This document shows, one piece after another, positions 1-10,858 of a DNA stretch of 64,000 nucleotides. Below the pieces are notes generated by a model. It was not told the origin of the DNA, searched no databases, and saw only the letters and a list, made by a program, of their open reading frames with translations. Source of the stretch: Meloidogyne chitwoodi (Eukaryota > Nematoda > Chromadorea > Rhabditida > Meloidogynidae); the NCBI GenBank assembly GCA_015183035.1, contig JACZZP010000011.1:2170001-2234000 (forward strand), given 5' to 3'. The position numbers and the translations under genes are program-made. The first letter of the stretch is position 1, and the number at the start of each line of letters is the position of its first letter.

Positions 1-3000
1 CTGCTGTTGCTGCAGCAGCGGCAACATTACGAAATCGTTTTCCTTCAATTAATGGTCTTTATTAATTAAATAATAATAAGAATTCTTAATATTCTTTTTT
101 TAGCATCAAACTTGTCTCTTCCACTAATAACTTCACATTGCCCTTCCCCTTCATTTAATAACCCATCATTAACTACTAATAGCTTATTTAATAATTGTGT
201 ATTATCTATTGCTACCCAACCTTCATCTGTTTCAAATGTAACATCATCAACATTACAAAGTAATGGAATACCTTCAATAAGGAAACGTACTATAACATCT
301 GATGATGATAGAGGAGATAATTTTAGAAATGTGAGCAATTTTATAAAATAAAATTAAAAAAAAAGATAATTAAATAAATAATTACATTAAAAGCTTTTTG
401 TGATCATAAGGGAAGGGAGACGTTAAAATAAAGAGGTTACCTTGAGATACTTCTAATCTTCATGCTGGAAAATATATTTAACATTCCGGAATATATTAAA
501 CTTTTTTAGAATATATTAAACTTTTTTTAGAATATATTAAACTTATTTTAAATATATTAAACTTTCCGGAAAATAATAATTTTCATTTAATCTAGTCTTC
601 TGAACAACTTTTTGCTAAATCTCCCTACAATAATATACAACAAGGTTTATTGGCATTTGTCAACCGACATCATCAACAACTTCAAAATCAACAACAATCA
701 TTAGAAAGTTGTAATACATCAACAAAAACATTTTGTAGTGAAAGTTGTTCAAATAATGCTTTTGGCACAAGTCCAATAATAACAACAGAAAATTCTCCTT
801 TGCTAAAATCTTTTTTTAGTACTGCAGGAGGAACATTAAATTTAGGGGGTATTGCTTCTCCAAATAATAATCGTCACAATCCACCATTTATTGGAAGCCA
901 AAGTTCTACAAGTACTTTATCACAATCACCACCCTCTCCATTAAACAATGAGTTTGTTAGTAGCAACAACTTTTTGGCACATTTATTAAATAGAGAATTT
1001 ATTAGTCAAAATTTGAATAATCAACAGCATTCAGATATGGCAACAGATTTTGTTGTTGGACTACAAGTATTTTATTTTATTAATTTTTTTAAACATTTCC
1101 AAATTTTCCAGGCTGCCCAACAACAACAACAACAACAATTATTAATGGTTGATTTAAATAATCAACATCATCAACAACATTCATCAACTACTGGCTCTTC
1201 ACGCGATTCAATAAACTCTAACAATGCTTTGAATGCTACAACAACTGTATCAATTGCTAATGAACAACCACTTTTGCTTCGTTCATCTTTAAATCCTCCT
1301 CAATTATCAAAAATTTCTGCTAGTGATTTAATTTTTGAACAAACTGACCAACCTTTAATTGATGCCCAAAGTGTTCAATTTGATTTGCCAATCCCAGCAC
1401 AACCCTCAGCTTTAAATAATCAACAACAACAAAACAATTCTGAAGCGGAATTAAATAAAGATGGGAATGATAATAAACAAACATTAGGCTATATTTGTGA
1501 AAGTGCTTCTCGTCTTCTTTTTCTTTCTGTTCATTGGGTGAAAGGAATAAAAGCATTATCTGAAAAGTTTGTGTTTTTATTAAAATATTGTAAAATTACG
1601 TTTTTATTAAACTTAACTGAAACATTCTTTCCTGAATTGAAACTTTCTGAGAGAAAATAAACTTTACGATATTCATTTAATTAAACTTTCCGGAACTTCA
1701 AATAAATTTGTAAATAATATAAAACTTTTTTCTCAAAAAACACAAATTTCTTTTTTTTCTTTACAGGCATTCACTTGTAGAATGTTTGATGCGTTTAAGA
1801 TGGTGCGATCTTTTTATTATCGGTCTTTGTCAATGCGCTCAAGATTTGGATCTAACTTCAATGCTTAGTAGTATTGAAGATAATCTTGGCAATCTTTTAA
1901 AATATGGTAAAAATTCATTTTTAAATTTATTTATTTTTTAATTTTTATTTAAGGTCGTCAACTTAATCGTGATCATTACAACAAATTAATTGCTCAAATT
2001 AACCAATTGCTGAATTTTAACAAGCGTATACGTCTGCTTGATTTGTCAGCTACTGAATTTGCCTATTTAAAAGCTATTGCTTTTAGTACAGGAGGATTGA
2101 ATGAAGATGGTCTGATTTTTTTAAATTTTTTTTAACAATATTTATTTTTTTAATTTTCAGCTACTTTTGTACCCTATTTACAACAGCTTAATTCCCAGGC
2201 GTGTCAAGAGCTGTTTGCAAATAATATTCAAACTTTTTCTCATTCAAATGAATCAGAACAATTTTCTGATGCGGAGAAAAGGCGACGACCAAAGTCTGAG
2301 GAACCCCCATCTTCAGCAAAACGAAAAAGGATTGCCTCAGATAGCAAAAATGAAGCAAGTTTTGCTTCAGCTACAACAAGTAACATTTTGTCAAGTTTTT
2401 GCCTTTCTGAAACTGCTACGTGTAGCAATATGCTAATAAAAACTGAAGAGGACGAATTAGGCTATAATTCAATTGATTATAATTTTAACAAGTGCAATGG
2501 TGCTAATAAAGAATCAATCTATGATGAAATGTCACAGAGAAGTGAAAGTGAACCAATTTTCCCTTCAACATCAAAAAAATGCCAAAATAATGAGTGGAGA
2601 GAAGATTTGTTTTTAAAAATTATACCAGAAAACAATGAAAAAATGGAAAAAAATCAAAAAACACCTGAGGCAACAATTTTAAAGAAAAATCTTTTTTCAA
2701 TATCAAATAATCATTTAAATTCATTAATTTCTGCAATTGATAGGCATTCACAAATTCTTCAATTATTACCAATTTTACGTTTATTTAATGAGCAAATGAT
2801 TGTGGAACTTTTTTTCAGGTGGGTTATTGCTTAGGTGTGCGTTGGTATACTTAAGGGATTTTATTTTAATTTTCATCTTTTCAAAAATAAATTTTTTTGA
2901 ATTAAGTATTTTTTGATAGAGAATTAAATTTGCTTCAAAATACGATAATAATATTAGTTTTAGAAAAATTAGCAAAAATATAAAAAAATATTTTCCCTCT

Positions 3001-3512
3001 AAAATATGAAAAAATTGCCGTTTTTCGCCCGTAACTTTTGAGTTAATTAACTTAAAATTATGATTTTAGTATATTTTATAGAATATTTTATTCTCTATCG
3101 AATGATACTAAACTTTAACCAAAAAGGTTTATTTATTCGGGAGTTATATTTTTAAATAGACAACTAACTCGCTTACTAGACTGAGTGTTTGTATTAGGCT
3201 TATTGTTCAAAATAAATTTTATTTTTTTAATTTAAGCGGTCTAATTGGCAGCTTATCAATTGAGACAGTCGTATGTTAATTAAAAATAAAAAATATTATT
3301 TTTATTATTTTATAACATTTTTTTAAAATTTTTTCTTTCCCTCACAGATCCCGTTTATTCTTAATACTGACACTGAACAAATATTTGAAAAAGGTACTAA
3401 AAAGCCCTCCAAACAAATTTTTTCATCTCAACCTGTTATTTCTACACAGGATCAAAATAATCAGACTTTATTTTGTTGCAAAAAAGAGCCTAAAGAAGAC
3501 TTAGAAAAATAG
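1..3512 (+). CDS. nhr-41: NR2C (TR2/TR4)-class nuclear hormone receptor, 3' part
   Basis: Ligand-regulated or orphan transcription factor acting in the nucleus; the DNA-binding domain must lie upstream of the window. Nine exons stay in one frame with GT-AG introns: 1-54, 104-330, 596-1066, 1112-1566, 1767-1906, 1954-2109, 2161-2818, 3237-3270, 3348-3512 (TAG stop). The hinge is Ser/Asn/Gln-rich with a Q7 run near 1120. The ligand-binding domain starts at ICESASRLLFLSVHW (about 1493-1537), then LMRLRWCDLFIIGLCQC, and ends with ELFF, GLIGSLSIETV and IPFIL, matching the TR2/TR4 C-terminus; C. elegans nhr-41 is the known nematode member. Oddities: a long insert with a basic stretch RRRPKSEEPPSSAKRKR near 2280-2330 splits the domain, and intron 1067-1111 is 45 nt, divisible by three and open, so retention would keep the frame. 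Reading on past the 2819 donor gives a short alternative end at 2834. Family call firm, symbol by homology memory. Confidence 0.85.
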
Positions 3513-3671
3513 GAGGAAATGCTTAGTTAGATGAGTGGTAATATTACTGAGAGAGTGTTAGAGGAAAAAACAAATATTAGTGAAAAAAACAAGTGTAATA
3601 ATAAAAAAAATTCGTCCCTTATTTAAATATATTTTTATATAATATTATAGTATACTTAATAAATTTATTTA

Positions 3672-4386
3672 CTAGGGTGTGTCATAAGTTCGCGGGCACT
3701 TTTACATTTAAGACAATATTCTTGTCCTATTTTCATCTTCTATATACCATTTGAAAGCTTAAAGTCTATCTCGTTTGACATGTTTCAGCGTTTTTTACAA
3801 AAATAAAAATTGACCGAGATATCCGCGGATAAAGTGGATTAGGTCGGATATATAAAAGCTGTATCTATTTAACCAAATTTTTCTAGATAATTCTGAGAAG
3901 ATATTCTGATTCTTTGGATTTTTCTGATTCAGAATCAAAAAATTTCATTAAAAAATCTTTTTCCTTAAATGAGATATGATTTTTTGAAAAACGACCTTTT
4001 TTTGCATCAGAGAAGATTTTTCTCCCACAAAAAATCTTTAAATTGAAAAAGTGCAAAAAAAGGTCGTTTTTCAAAAAATCATATCTCATTTAAGGAAAAA
4101 GATTTTTTAATGAAATTTTTTGATTCTGAATCAGAAAAATCCAAAGAATCAGAATATCTTCTCAGAATTATCTAGAAAAATTTGGTTAAATAGATACAGC
4201 TTTTATATATCCGACCTAATCCACTTTATCCGCGGATATCTCGGTCAATTTTTATTTTTGTAAAAAACGCTGAAACATGTCAAACGAGATAGACTTTAAG
4301 CTTTCAAATGGTATATAGAAGATGAAAATAGGACAAGAATATTGTCTTAAATGTAAAAGTGCCCGCGAACTTATGACACACCCTAG
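3672..4386. mobile_element. Mariner-like foldback element with perfect 335-bp arms
   Basis: The arms 3672-4006 and 4052-4386 read as exact reverse complements as far as I can follow them, with a 45-bp spacer. The ends read CTAGGGTGTGTCATAAG and its complement, flanked by TA on both sides, so the element can be read as TA-flanked. The end sequence AGGGTGTGTCATAAGTTCGC resembles mariner-type terminal repeats (tentative). There is no credible coding capacity; the open frame crossing the spacer is a product of the palindrome. It lies 160 bp downstream of the nuclear receptor stop codon, so readthrough would give a long hairpin RNA. Confidence 0.85.
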
Positions 4387-4857
4387 TATATATTTTATTT
4401 TCCTATTTTTTAAACTCTGAATAATTCTCCTAATTAAAAAATTATATTTTTATTTAATTTTTATTATATAAAATTATATTTATTTTTGTTGGGAGACCTA
4501 TTATAAAACGAAATTTTTAGTATTAAAATTATTTTATTTATTTTTTAATAAATTAAAAAAGAAAAAAATTGTTAGGATTATATAGACCCGCAGGTTTTTT
4601 TTAATTGCTTTCAACAAAATTTTTTTTTCATCGTTCCATGTATATGATCATCCCCTATTCATTCACACTCGTGCTTTCAATATTCTTTAATGTATTTTTT
4701 TGGTATTTTTTTGTGTTTTTATTCACACTGATATTTTTATTTTCGTTCAAATTATAATCGATTATTAATTAAAAAAAATAGGTTAATTTATAAAAATAAT
4801 TTTTTATTAATTAAAATCCTCTCAAAGTTGTAAACAATCAAAAAATAATTTTTAAAG

Positions 4858-4907
4858 GTTCAAGCAGTACAGGCTGTAGATGAACATGTCGGATGTACTG
4901 CTTGAAC
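4858..4907 (+). repeat. 50-bp palindromic element, copy 1
   Basis: Begins GTTCAAGCAGTACA and ends TGTACTGCTTGAAC, giving a 14-bp stem around a 22-nt centre. It is nearly the reverse complement of the element at 6969-7018, including the centre, so the two form an inverted pair 2.1 kb apart. Confidence 0.8.
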
Positions 4908-5224
4908 TTTACGACATTTTTTATTATTTTTAATATTTATTATTTAATTATTAATTTTTCCAAAATTTTTTAAAATTTTATATGTGCAACTTTTTACATT
5001 TTGTCAAAATGCAATTACTTTTTCTTTCATTAGGTAAAATCAATTATAAAAAAATTTTTCTTCTTTAAATTCAATTTTATATATTTTTTATACTTTTCTT
5101 TTATTTTCTAAATTTTTTAAAAAACAAAAAAGAATTGTATAATTTTATTTTTTAATATTAAATTTGTCTAACTATTTTTTAAAAATATTTTTTGAAACTT
5201 TGTGAAACATTATTTATTGTAATT

Positions 5225-5480
5225 TTTAAACCAACTTTTTTTCCGGTAAGAACAACCAATTTGTTTCGGAAAAATACAACTTTTATTTTAAAACTTTCCG
5301 GATTATATATATATTTTCCCGGAAAATCTAAGTTTATATATCTTTCCGTATTTATATTTCATAGTATTTTCCCGGAAAATCCAAGTTTATTTCTTTCCGG
5401 ATTTTTTATTTATTTTTCCGGAAAATCTAAGTTTTTTATATTTTAATTAATTTACCCGGAACGCTTATATAACTTCTCTT
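5225..5480. repeat. TTTCCGGAAA motif cluster
   Basis: At least nine CCGG-centred motifs of the form TTTCCGG or CCGGAAAA in about 250 bp, spaced irregularly at about 25-50 bp. Same motif as the clusters at 480-575, 6430-6640, 18900-18990, 21600-21690, 30470-30615, 37255-37410, 45860-46045 and 51710-51950. Confidence 0.7.
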
Positions 5481-6166
5481 CCGGTAATAATTTGTACAAA
5501 TTTATTTAAAGTTTTACTTACAGTCAATTCAGGTTATATATTTATACAGAAATTAATAGTAATTTATTGTTAAAATATTAATAATTAATATAAACTTGAA
5601 TTGACTTTTTCTTTAAATTTTTTTATAATTTTACCACAGTGCTTTCTTCCCTTTTTATTCACGTAGTATGGCTAGTTTTTATTTTTTTTAATTACTTATT
5701 ATATTAAAAATTTTGTCGCAAATTTAAAAATTTACATAAAATTGAATTTTAAAAATTTTCTATTATATTTTCTTATTTTTTATGACTGTTTAAGTTAATT
5801 AAATAAATAATTGGAGTTTTTGCGGAGTTATCTTTTTCTTTAATTTTATTCATTAAATATTTGTTTACCAAACAAAAATTTACGCAAAAAATTCTCAAAT
5901 AAAAAAATATTTTTTTGAGGTCGTTGCTGTGTGTATTAGTCGCGTACTGTTTAGGTCATGGTCGCTTAGACATTTTTTGAATTTTCTCTCAATAATCACT
6001 TTAATATTGAAAAATCATTCACTAAAAATTGAATAAATTCAAAAAATAAATTTTCATTTATTAAAATAATTTTAACTTATTTTTTAGTTAAAAATGAATT
6101 TTAAATAATTATTAAAAAGCGAACGACAGAATTTCAGCAATAATTTAAATCTCATTTAAGGAGTAA

Positions 6167-7354
6167 ATGAACAATAACAAAAATTATTTAATGCAATGTT
6201 TTTTTAATTTTTCTTTATTTTTACCAATATTATTAATTTTGGTATTATTTTTAATTTTTTTTATATTAAAAAAAAATTAAAAAATACTTGAATTTAAATA
6301 ATTTTTTATTAAAAATAAAAGTTAATTGGAAACGATCCATCTAAAATTGGCTTAGGTTATAGTAATGGAGTTAATGCCCTCCCTCCAAGCCAAATTTGCG
6401 ACAGTTGTCAAAAGTAAGTTTATATATATAAAACATTCCGGAAAACAAGTTTAAATGATTTTATATTCTGAAGCATATTGTATATTATATTCCAGAACTA
6501 ATTAAACTTTTCCGGAAATTATATAGTAAATAAGCTACATTAATTCTACAAACTTTCTGGAAGTATTTTTCCGGAAATTAAAAATAAACCTTCCGGAAAG
6601 TATCATATTAAATATACAATAATTTCTACAACTTTCCGGAAACTTTTATCTAAAAAAAGAGAAAAAAAAGTTCTATATATTTGACAGATAAAAAAATTTT
6701 TGACTGAATTTGCTTGTATTGCCTTTTCAGGAAATAAAAATATTTAAATTAACTAAACATTTTCTATTTTCAGAGTTATTTTCTTTGCATTCCAACATTA
6801 TCGCCAATCGAGTACTAAAAGGCTGCTTAAACATTGGATCAAGCATTTATGCAACCGTTACTTTGAGGTTTAATATTTTAAAATACTATATTAAATAAAT
6901 AATTATAATTAATTTATCTATTAAAATATTAAATAAATTATGATTAATTAATTAAAATTTTCCAACAAGTTCAAGCAGTACATCCCGAATGTTCATCTAC
7001 AGTTTGTACTGCTTGAACTTTAAATAATTTATTATAAATTTTTAAATTTAGTATCGTCGTCGTTGTCACACCAAATTAGAACATAACTTTAAAAATATTT
7101 GGGCAGACATGGAAAGTGTTTTAGATACAGATGAAAGACAGAGGTTAAGGCATTATAATGGTGTTGAAATAAAATTTAAGCCATATAAAACTTGTGAAAA
7201 ATTAAAAGGTAGATTAAAAAAAATTTTTTAATTAAAATAAAATTTAGAATGTGGAAAAGAACAATCTCCAATTGATTGGACTAAAGGAAAACAAATTTTG
7301 GAAAATGAAGCATGGACAGAAATTATTCCACAACAAAACAGTGATGAAGTTTAA
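6167..7354 (+). CDS. Secreted saposin-like (SapB-type) protein
   Basis: Five exons in one frame: 6167-6241, 6322-6413, 6774-6867, 7052-7208, 7248-7354. Exon 1 encodes MNNNKNYLMQCFFNFSLFLP and a hydrophobic run ending at the junction: a signal peptide or signal anchor. The mature part has six cysteines in the saposin order: a CDSC pair, LC about 27 residues on, RRC nine further, then KTC and ECG; the C4-C5 gap (about 40 residues) is longer than in classical saposins. Saposin folds bind lipids or membranes, and nematodes secrete many of them. ATG 6167 was chosen because it gives the hydrophobic leader and splices in phase. The intron 6414-6773 carries a TTTCCGGAAA cluster and the intron 6868-7051 a 50-bp palindromic element. 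Family assignment rests on the cysteine pattern alone. Confidence 0.65.
6430..6640. repeat. TTTCCGGAAA cluster in intron
   Basis: Six or seven CCGGAA palindromes or half-palindromes inside intron 2 of the saposin-like gene, for example at 6437, 6511, 6570, 6594 and 6636. Confidence 0.7.
6969..7018 (-). repeat. 50-bp palindromic element, copy 2
   Basis: GTTCAAGCAGTACA...TGTACTGCTTGAAC inside an intron of the saposin-like gene. It aligns with the reverse complement of 4858-4907 over all 50 bp with a few differences in the centre. Confidence 0.8.
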
Positions 7355-7427
7355 AATTATTTTTTTAAATATTTTTTTAATATACAACAAAGATTTATTT
7401 TAAATTAAAATAAAAGCTGGAAAAAAT

Positions 7428-10096
7428 TTAAAATTTAATATTATCGAATCCTTTAAAATTTTCAAATGTTGTAACTTTTTTGAGAAAATACATGGGAAAA
7501 TTCCCTTCTTCATCTGAACGAAGATTTCTTGCTCTAAGAAGACCATCTTTATGAACTGGACTTAAAGCTACTAAAAAATAATATTTATTAGGCTTAGAAT
7601 ATATTTAAAAATGACACCAAGTTCGTCTCCTTCTTCAGCCCAAAGTTCTTCTGGCATTATTGGGTGTTCTAAAGGGATATTTAAAATTTATTTTTAAATA
7701 AATTATACTTATAATTTACCATGGGTTGGTTTATATTCAATAATTGCTTTTAAAGTTCTCCCTAAATTATTTAAAATTAATTGAATTATAATTTTTTTTT
7801 AAAAATGTGAGTAGGTAATTTACTTTCCCCATATACATAATCAAGTGAATGAGCATTTCCACTTAAATCACCTTGATATACTTGCATAAGTTCATACATT
7901 GTATTAAAAGTCTGTTATTTAATTAGGAAATATTTTTAAATAAATTAAAAAATAATTACATTACTACTGAATGTACCAACTATAAATTGACATTTAGCGA
8001 GTATATGGTATAAAGCTACTAATTGAGTTAAAGCTTCTTTTGATTTATCTATAAATTATAGGAAATTATTAATTTACAAACCTAAAGCTAAGTTTTTTAA
8101 GTTTACAATTAATTGTGAACTTTCGATCTTTCGCTTAAACTTAAGTGGAAATTAAAAACTTATTTTCAAGTTTAAACATGTTTAAGTTTTAAATATAAAA
8201 CAAACATTGTTGAAAACTTAAAAACTTATTTTTAAGTTTAAACATGTTTTTAAGTTTGTAAATGTAAAACAAACATTGTTTTTCATTTTTAAATGTTTTT
8301 TGATGATAAATTTCATATCTATCTCCATATTTATTATAAGCTTCTTTAAATACATTTGTTTCATCCGTAGCAATATATAACATACGTTTATTGGGACAAT
8401 TAGTTTGTTTTAAAGTTTTATGTTTTTCCCCCATAACATCAAACCAAAAATCAACCCATTTCTAAAAATAAATTTAAAAAATGTTTTTTAATTAAAACCA
8501 TATATTTATCAATTTCATATAATTTTGCTTCTTTTATTTTATCTGTTCGTCTAACATGAATTCCAACAATTGGACCTTTAATAATAAATTGATAAAATAA
8601 ATATTAAATTAAATATTAATTAATTTACCACATTCAAATGGAATTTTTGAAATAATTTTATCTGTCTTCTTTTTTGTTTCTTCATTTTCTCTCATAATAT
8701 AGTTTAATATCTAAAAATATATTTTTATTTAGAGATCATACAAACTTGTCCATAAAACCAAATTATAGGATTTGAATGATATTTAACAAGATAATCTTTT
8801 ATTTGTAAAGGAGCAACATCAATATTACGTCTCGTCTTAATTTACATTTAATGATAATAAAATGTTTCAATTTTTAAATTTTACCTGATCTTCATCAAAT
8901 GGAAATTCTGTAATTCTATCAGTTTGTCCTGGTTCTGAATATCCTTTTATTGGAAGAAATGGCTTAACCTTTAAAAAAATATTTTTTTTAAATATTTTTT
9001 TCTAAAATTTATTTACATGTTCTTCATAATTACACTTTGAAGTTGATTTAAATAATTCATTCAATTTTACATCAAATTTAAACAATTTCTGATCAAAATC
9101 AGTTAATATCATTGTTCGTCCTGATTCAATTGCAAAAACAAAACAATAACTAATTTTAAATTTAAAATAAAAAATTGAATTTGATTTTTAAAAGTTACTA
9201 TATTTCGTGAAGCAAAAAACCAAGTCCACATGCATCACAATAAAACTAAATATATATAATATAATTTATTTTTTAAATAAAGATTAAGGGAAATTATGAC
9301 AAAATGTCATAAGAAAACAGTAAAACTAATATTAGATTAATGATTGAATATCATTATATTTAAAAAATAAATTTAATTCTTCCATTCATTTACTTACCGG
9401 ACAGACCATAATCCTTGCATTAGAACAATTATTAGGGTTTTGAAGCAAATCTAATTTTAATTTAATTTTTTCACTTAAAATTGAAAGTTGTTGATAATTA
9501 TTATTATTACTGTAATTATTATTATAAAATTGATATTCAGTTGATAAATAATTAATTATCTTAAATTAGAATATTTAAAGAATGTTAACAAAACATTAAC
9601 AACAAAAAACATATAAAACTAAAACACATAAAAATATTAGAATAAGCATTAACAAAACAAAAACATATAAACAAAAAACAGTAACAACAAACATACAAAA
9701 TTAACCTGTTTATCTATTATTTGTTTTTGTTCACAATTGTCTATTGAATTATATTTAAACAAACTTTGAAGATAATATAATTTTTGTATAAGTGTCATTT
9801 GAGTATATACATCCTTTTTAATAATTAAAATGAATTATTTTTAAAAATTAATTAAAAAATATTACTTTATTTATTTCAAGATTATTAATATTTATTTTTT
9901 GAATATTTTTAGGCAAAATTAAGGAACTACTTTTAGAAATATATTTAATATTTTTATTTATATCTTGTTCAGTAAATAAATAAAATAATAATAAAATTGA
10001 AGGTATTAAAATAATAATAATTTTAATTAATATTTTAAAATAATTATTTGTAGAAAATGTTTCTAGTTGTTGTTCAATTAAACAATAATTAGTCAT
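7428..10096 (-). CDS. FUT8-type alpha-1,6-fucosyltransferase, copy A (GT23)
   Basis: Predicted Golgi type II enzyme moving fucose from GDP-fucose to the core GlcNAc of N-glycans. Exon 1 (9866-10096) encodes [20 protein letters not shown] and a membrane anchor at about residues 20-42. Next come the stem exon (about 9712-9806) and an exon ending RIMVCP (about 9400-9555). GLGFLLH (about 9215) matches the GxGYGCQLHH segment of FUT8, followed by [15 protein letters not shown]. The GDP-fucose-binding motif [13 protein letters not shown] is complete (HVRRTDK at 8538-8558), then YIATD, LAKCQFIVGTFSSN and HSLDYVYGE, ending in the FUT8 SH3-like tail GNFPMYFL; stop TAA at 7428-7430. I read all conserved blocks without a frameshift. 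The conserved donor gtttgttttacatttacaaac-type sequence (about 8266 on the plus strand) follows the YATD exon. Closest to copies B and C, tandem in the same orientation. Exon boundaries are by eye. Confidence 0.8.
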
Positions 10097-10858
10097 TTTA
10101 GTTAATTAAAATTAAATCTAATAATTAATTAAACTTTCCTGAAACAGAATATAATAATATATGAAACATTCAGGAAATAGAATATTTTTATTTATTTTCA
10201 AAATATAAAGCTAAGGAAAAGAAATAATATTATTCTTAATATTTTATTTTCAATGTTATTTAAAACATAAATAATAAAAATTATGTAAACAAATAATATA
10301 AATTATTTTTTTAATCAAAAAATAATGATTCAAATATTAATACTCGGAATATAAAATTGCTTTGTTGGATAAAAAGGGTAAGGGGCAAACACAACTTTCC
10401 AAAATACAGTCCAGACAAACTAAAGTCTAAAAAAATATTTTAATTTTAAATGATTTATTATTTCTTATTTTATATAGATTATGTAGGTACCAAAATTTAA
10501 ATATTTAATAAGACATTCAAAAGTTGCAATTTCCTGGACATATATTTTGTGGGGGAGGGGGAGAATGTATATTTTGAATTTTTATAAAAAAATTTCTACA
10601 GGAGGATCCTCAAATTTTATTGTATCATTTGAAAGAGCTCGATACACTGATTCAAATGAGCTATGATAGACCTTTGAACATAAACTAGTTTTTGAGAAAA
10701 AATTTTTGAAAGAAATTTTGTGGGTGAAGGAATATTTTAAAGATAATAAAAAATACTCCTTTATTTATTTTTTATTGATTTAATGATAAAAAATATAAAA
10801 TAATATTTATCCAAAACAAATATTTATATTAAGGTTCAGAATGGTTAATAAATTAAAT
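10097..10858. other. Intergenic between FUT8 copies A and B
   Basis: Promoter region of copy A near 10097-10320 with a TTCCTGAAAC / CAGGAAA degenerate version of the CCGGAA motif. At about 10490-10740 lies repeat-like sequence with a G-rich run GTGGGGGAGGGGGAG (10548-10562) and the motif CATTTGAAAGAGCTC (10627). No gene seen. Confidence 0.5.

Larger units (their letters stand above)
4387..6166. other. Intergenic AT-rich stretch
   Basis: No gene is seen. It holds a 50-bp palindromic element at 4858-4907, a cluster of CCGGAA/TTCCGG motifs at about 5225-5480, a short repeat pair GTCAATTCAGGTTATA / AACTTGAATTGAC near 5522 and 5592 that could pair, and the promoter of the saposin-like gene. The open frame at 5192-5446 is low-complexity sequence made of the TTTCCGG repeats and has no family resemblance. 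Confidence 0.6.

Noticed and set aside
3883..4089. Minus-strand reading frame across the centre of the foldback element
   Set aside because: It mirrors the palindrome arms and has no family features; translated repeat.
5192..5446. 84-codon plus-strand frame with repeated FPGKSKF
   Set aside because: Made of TTTCCGGAAA motif repeats in AT-rich DNA; no start context or homology.
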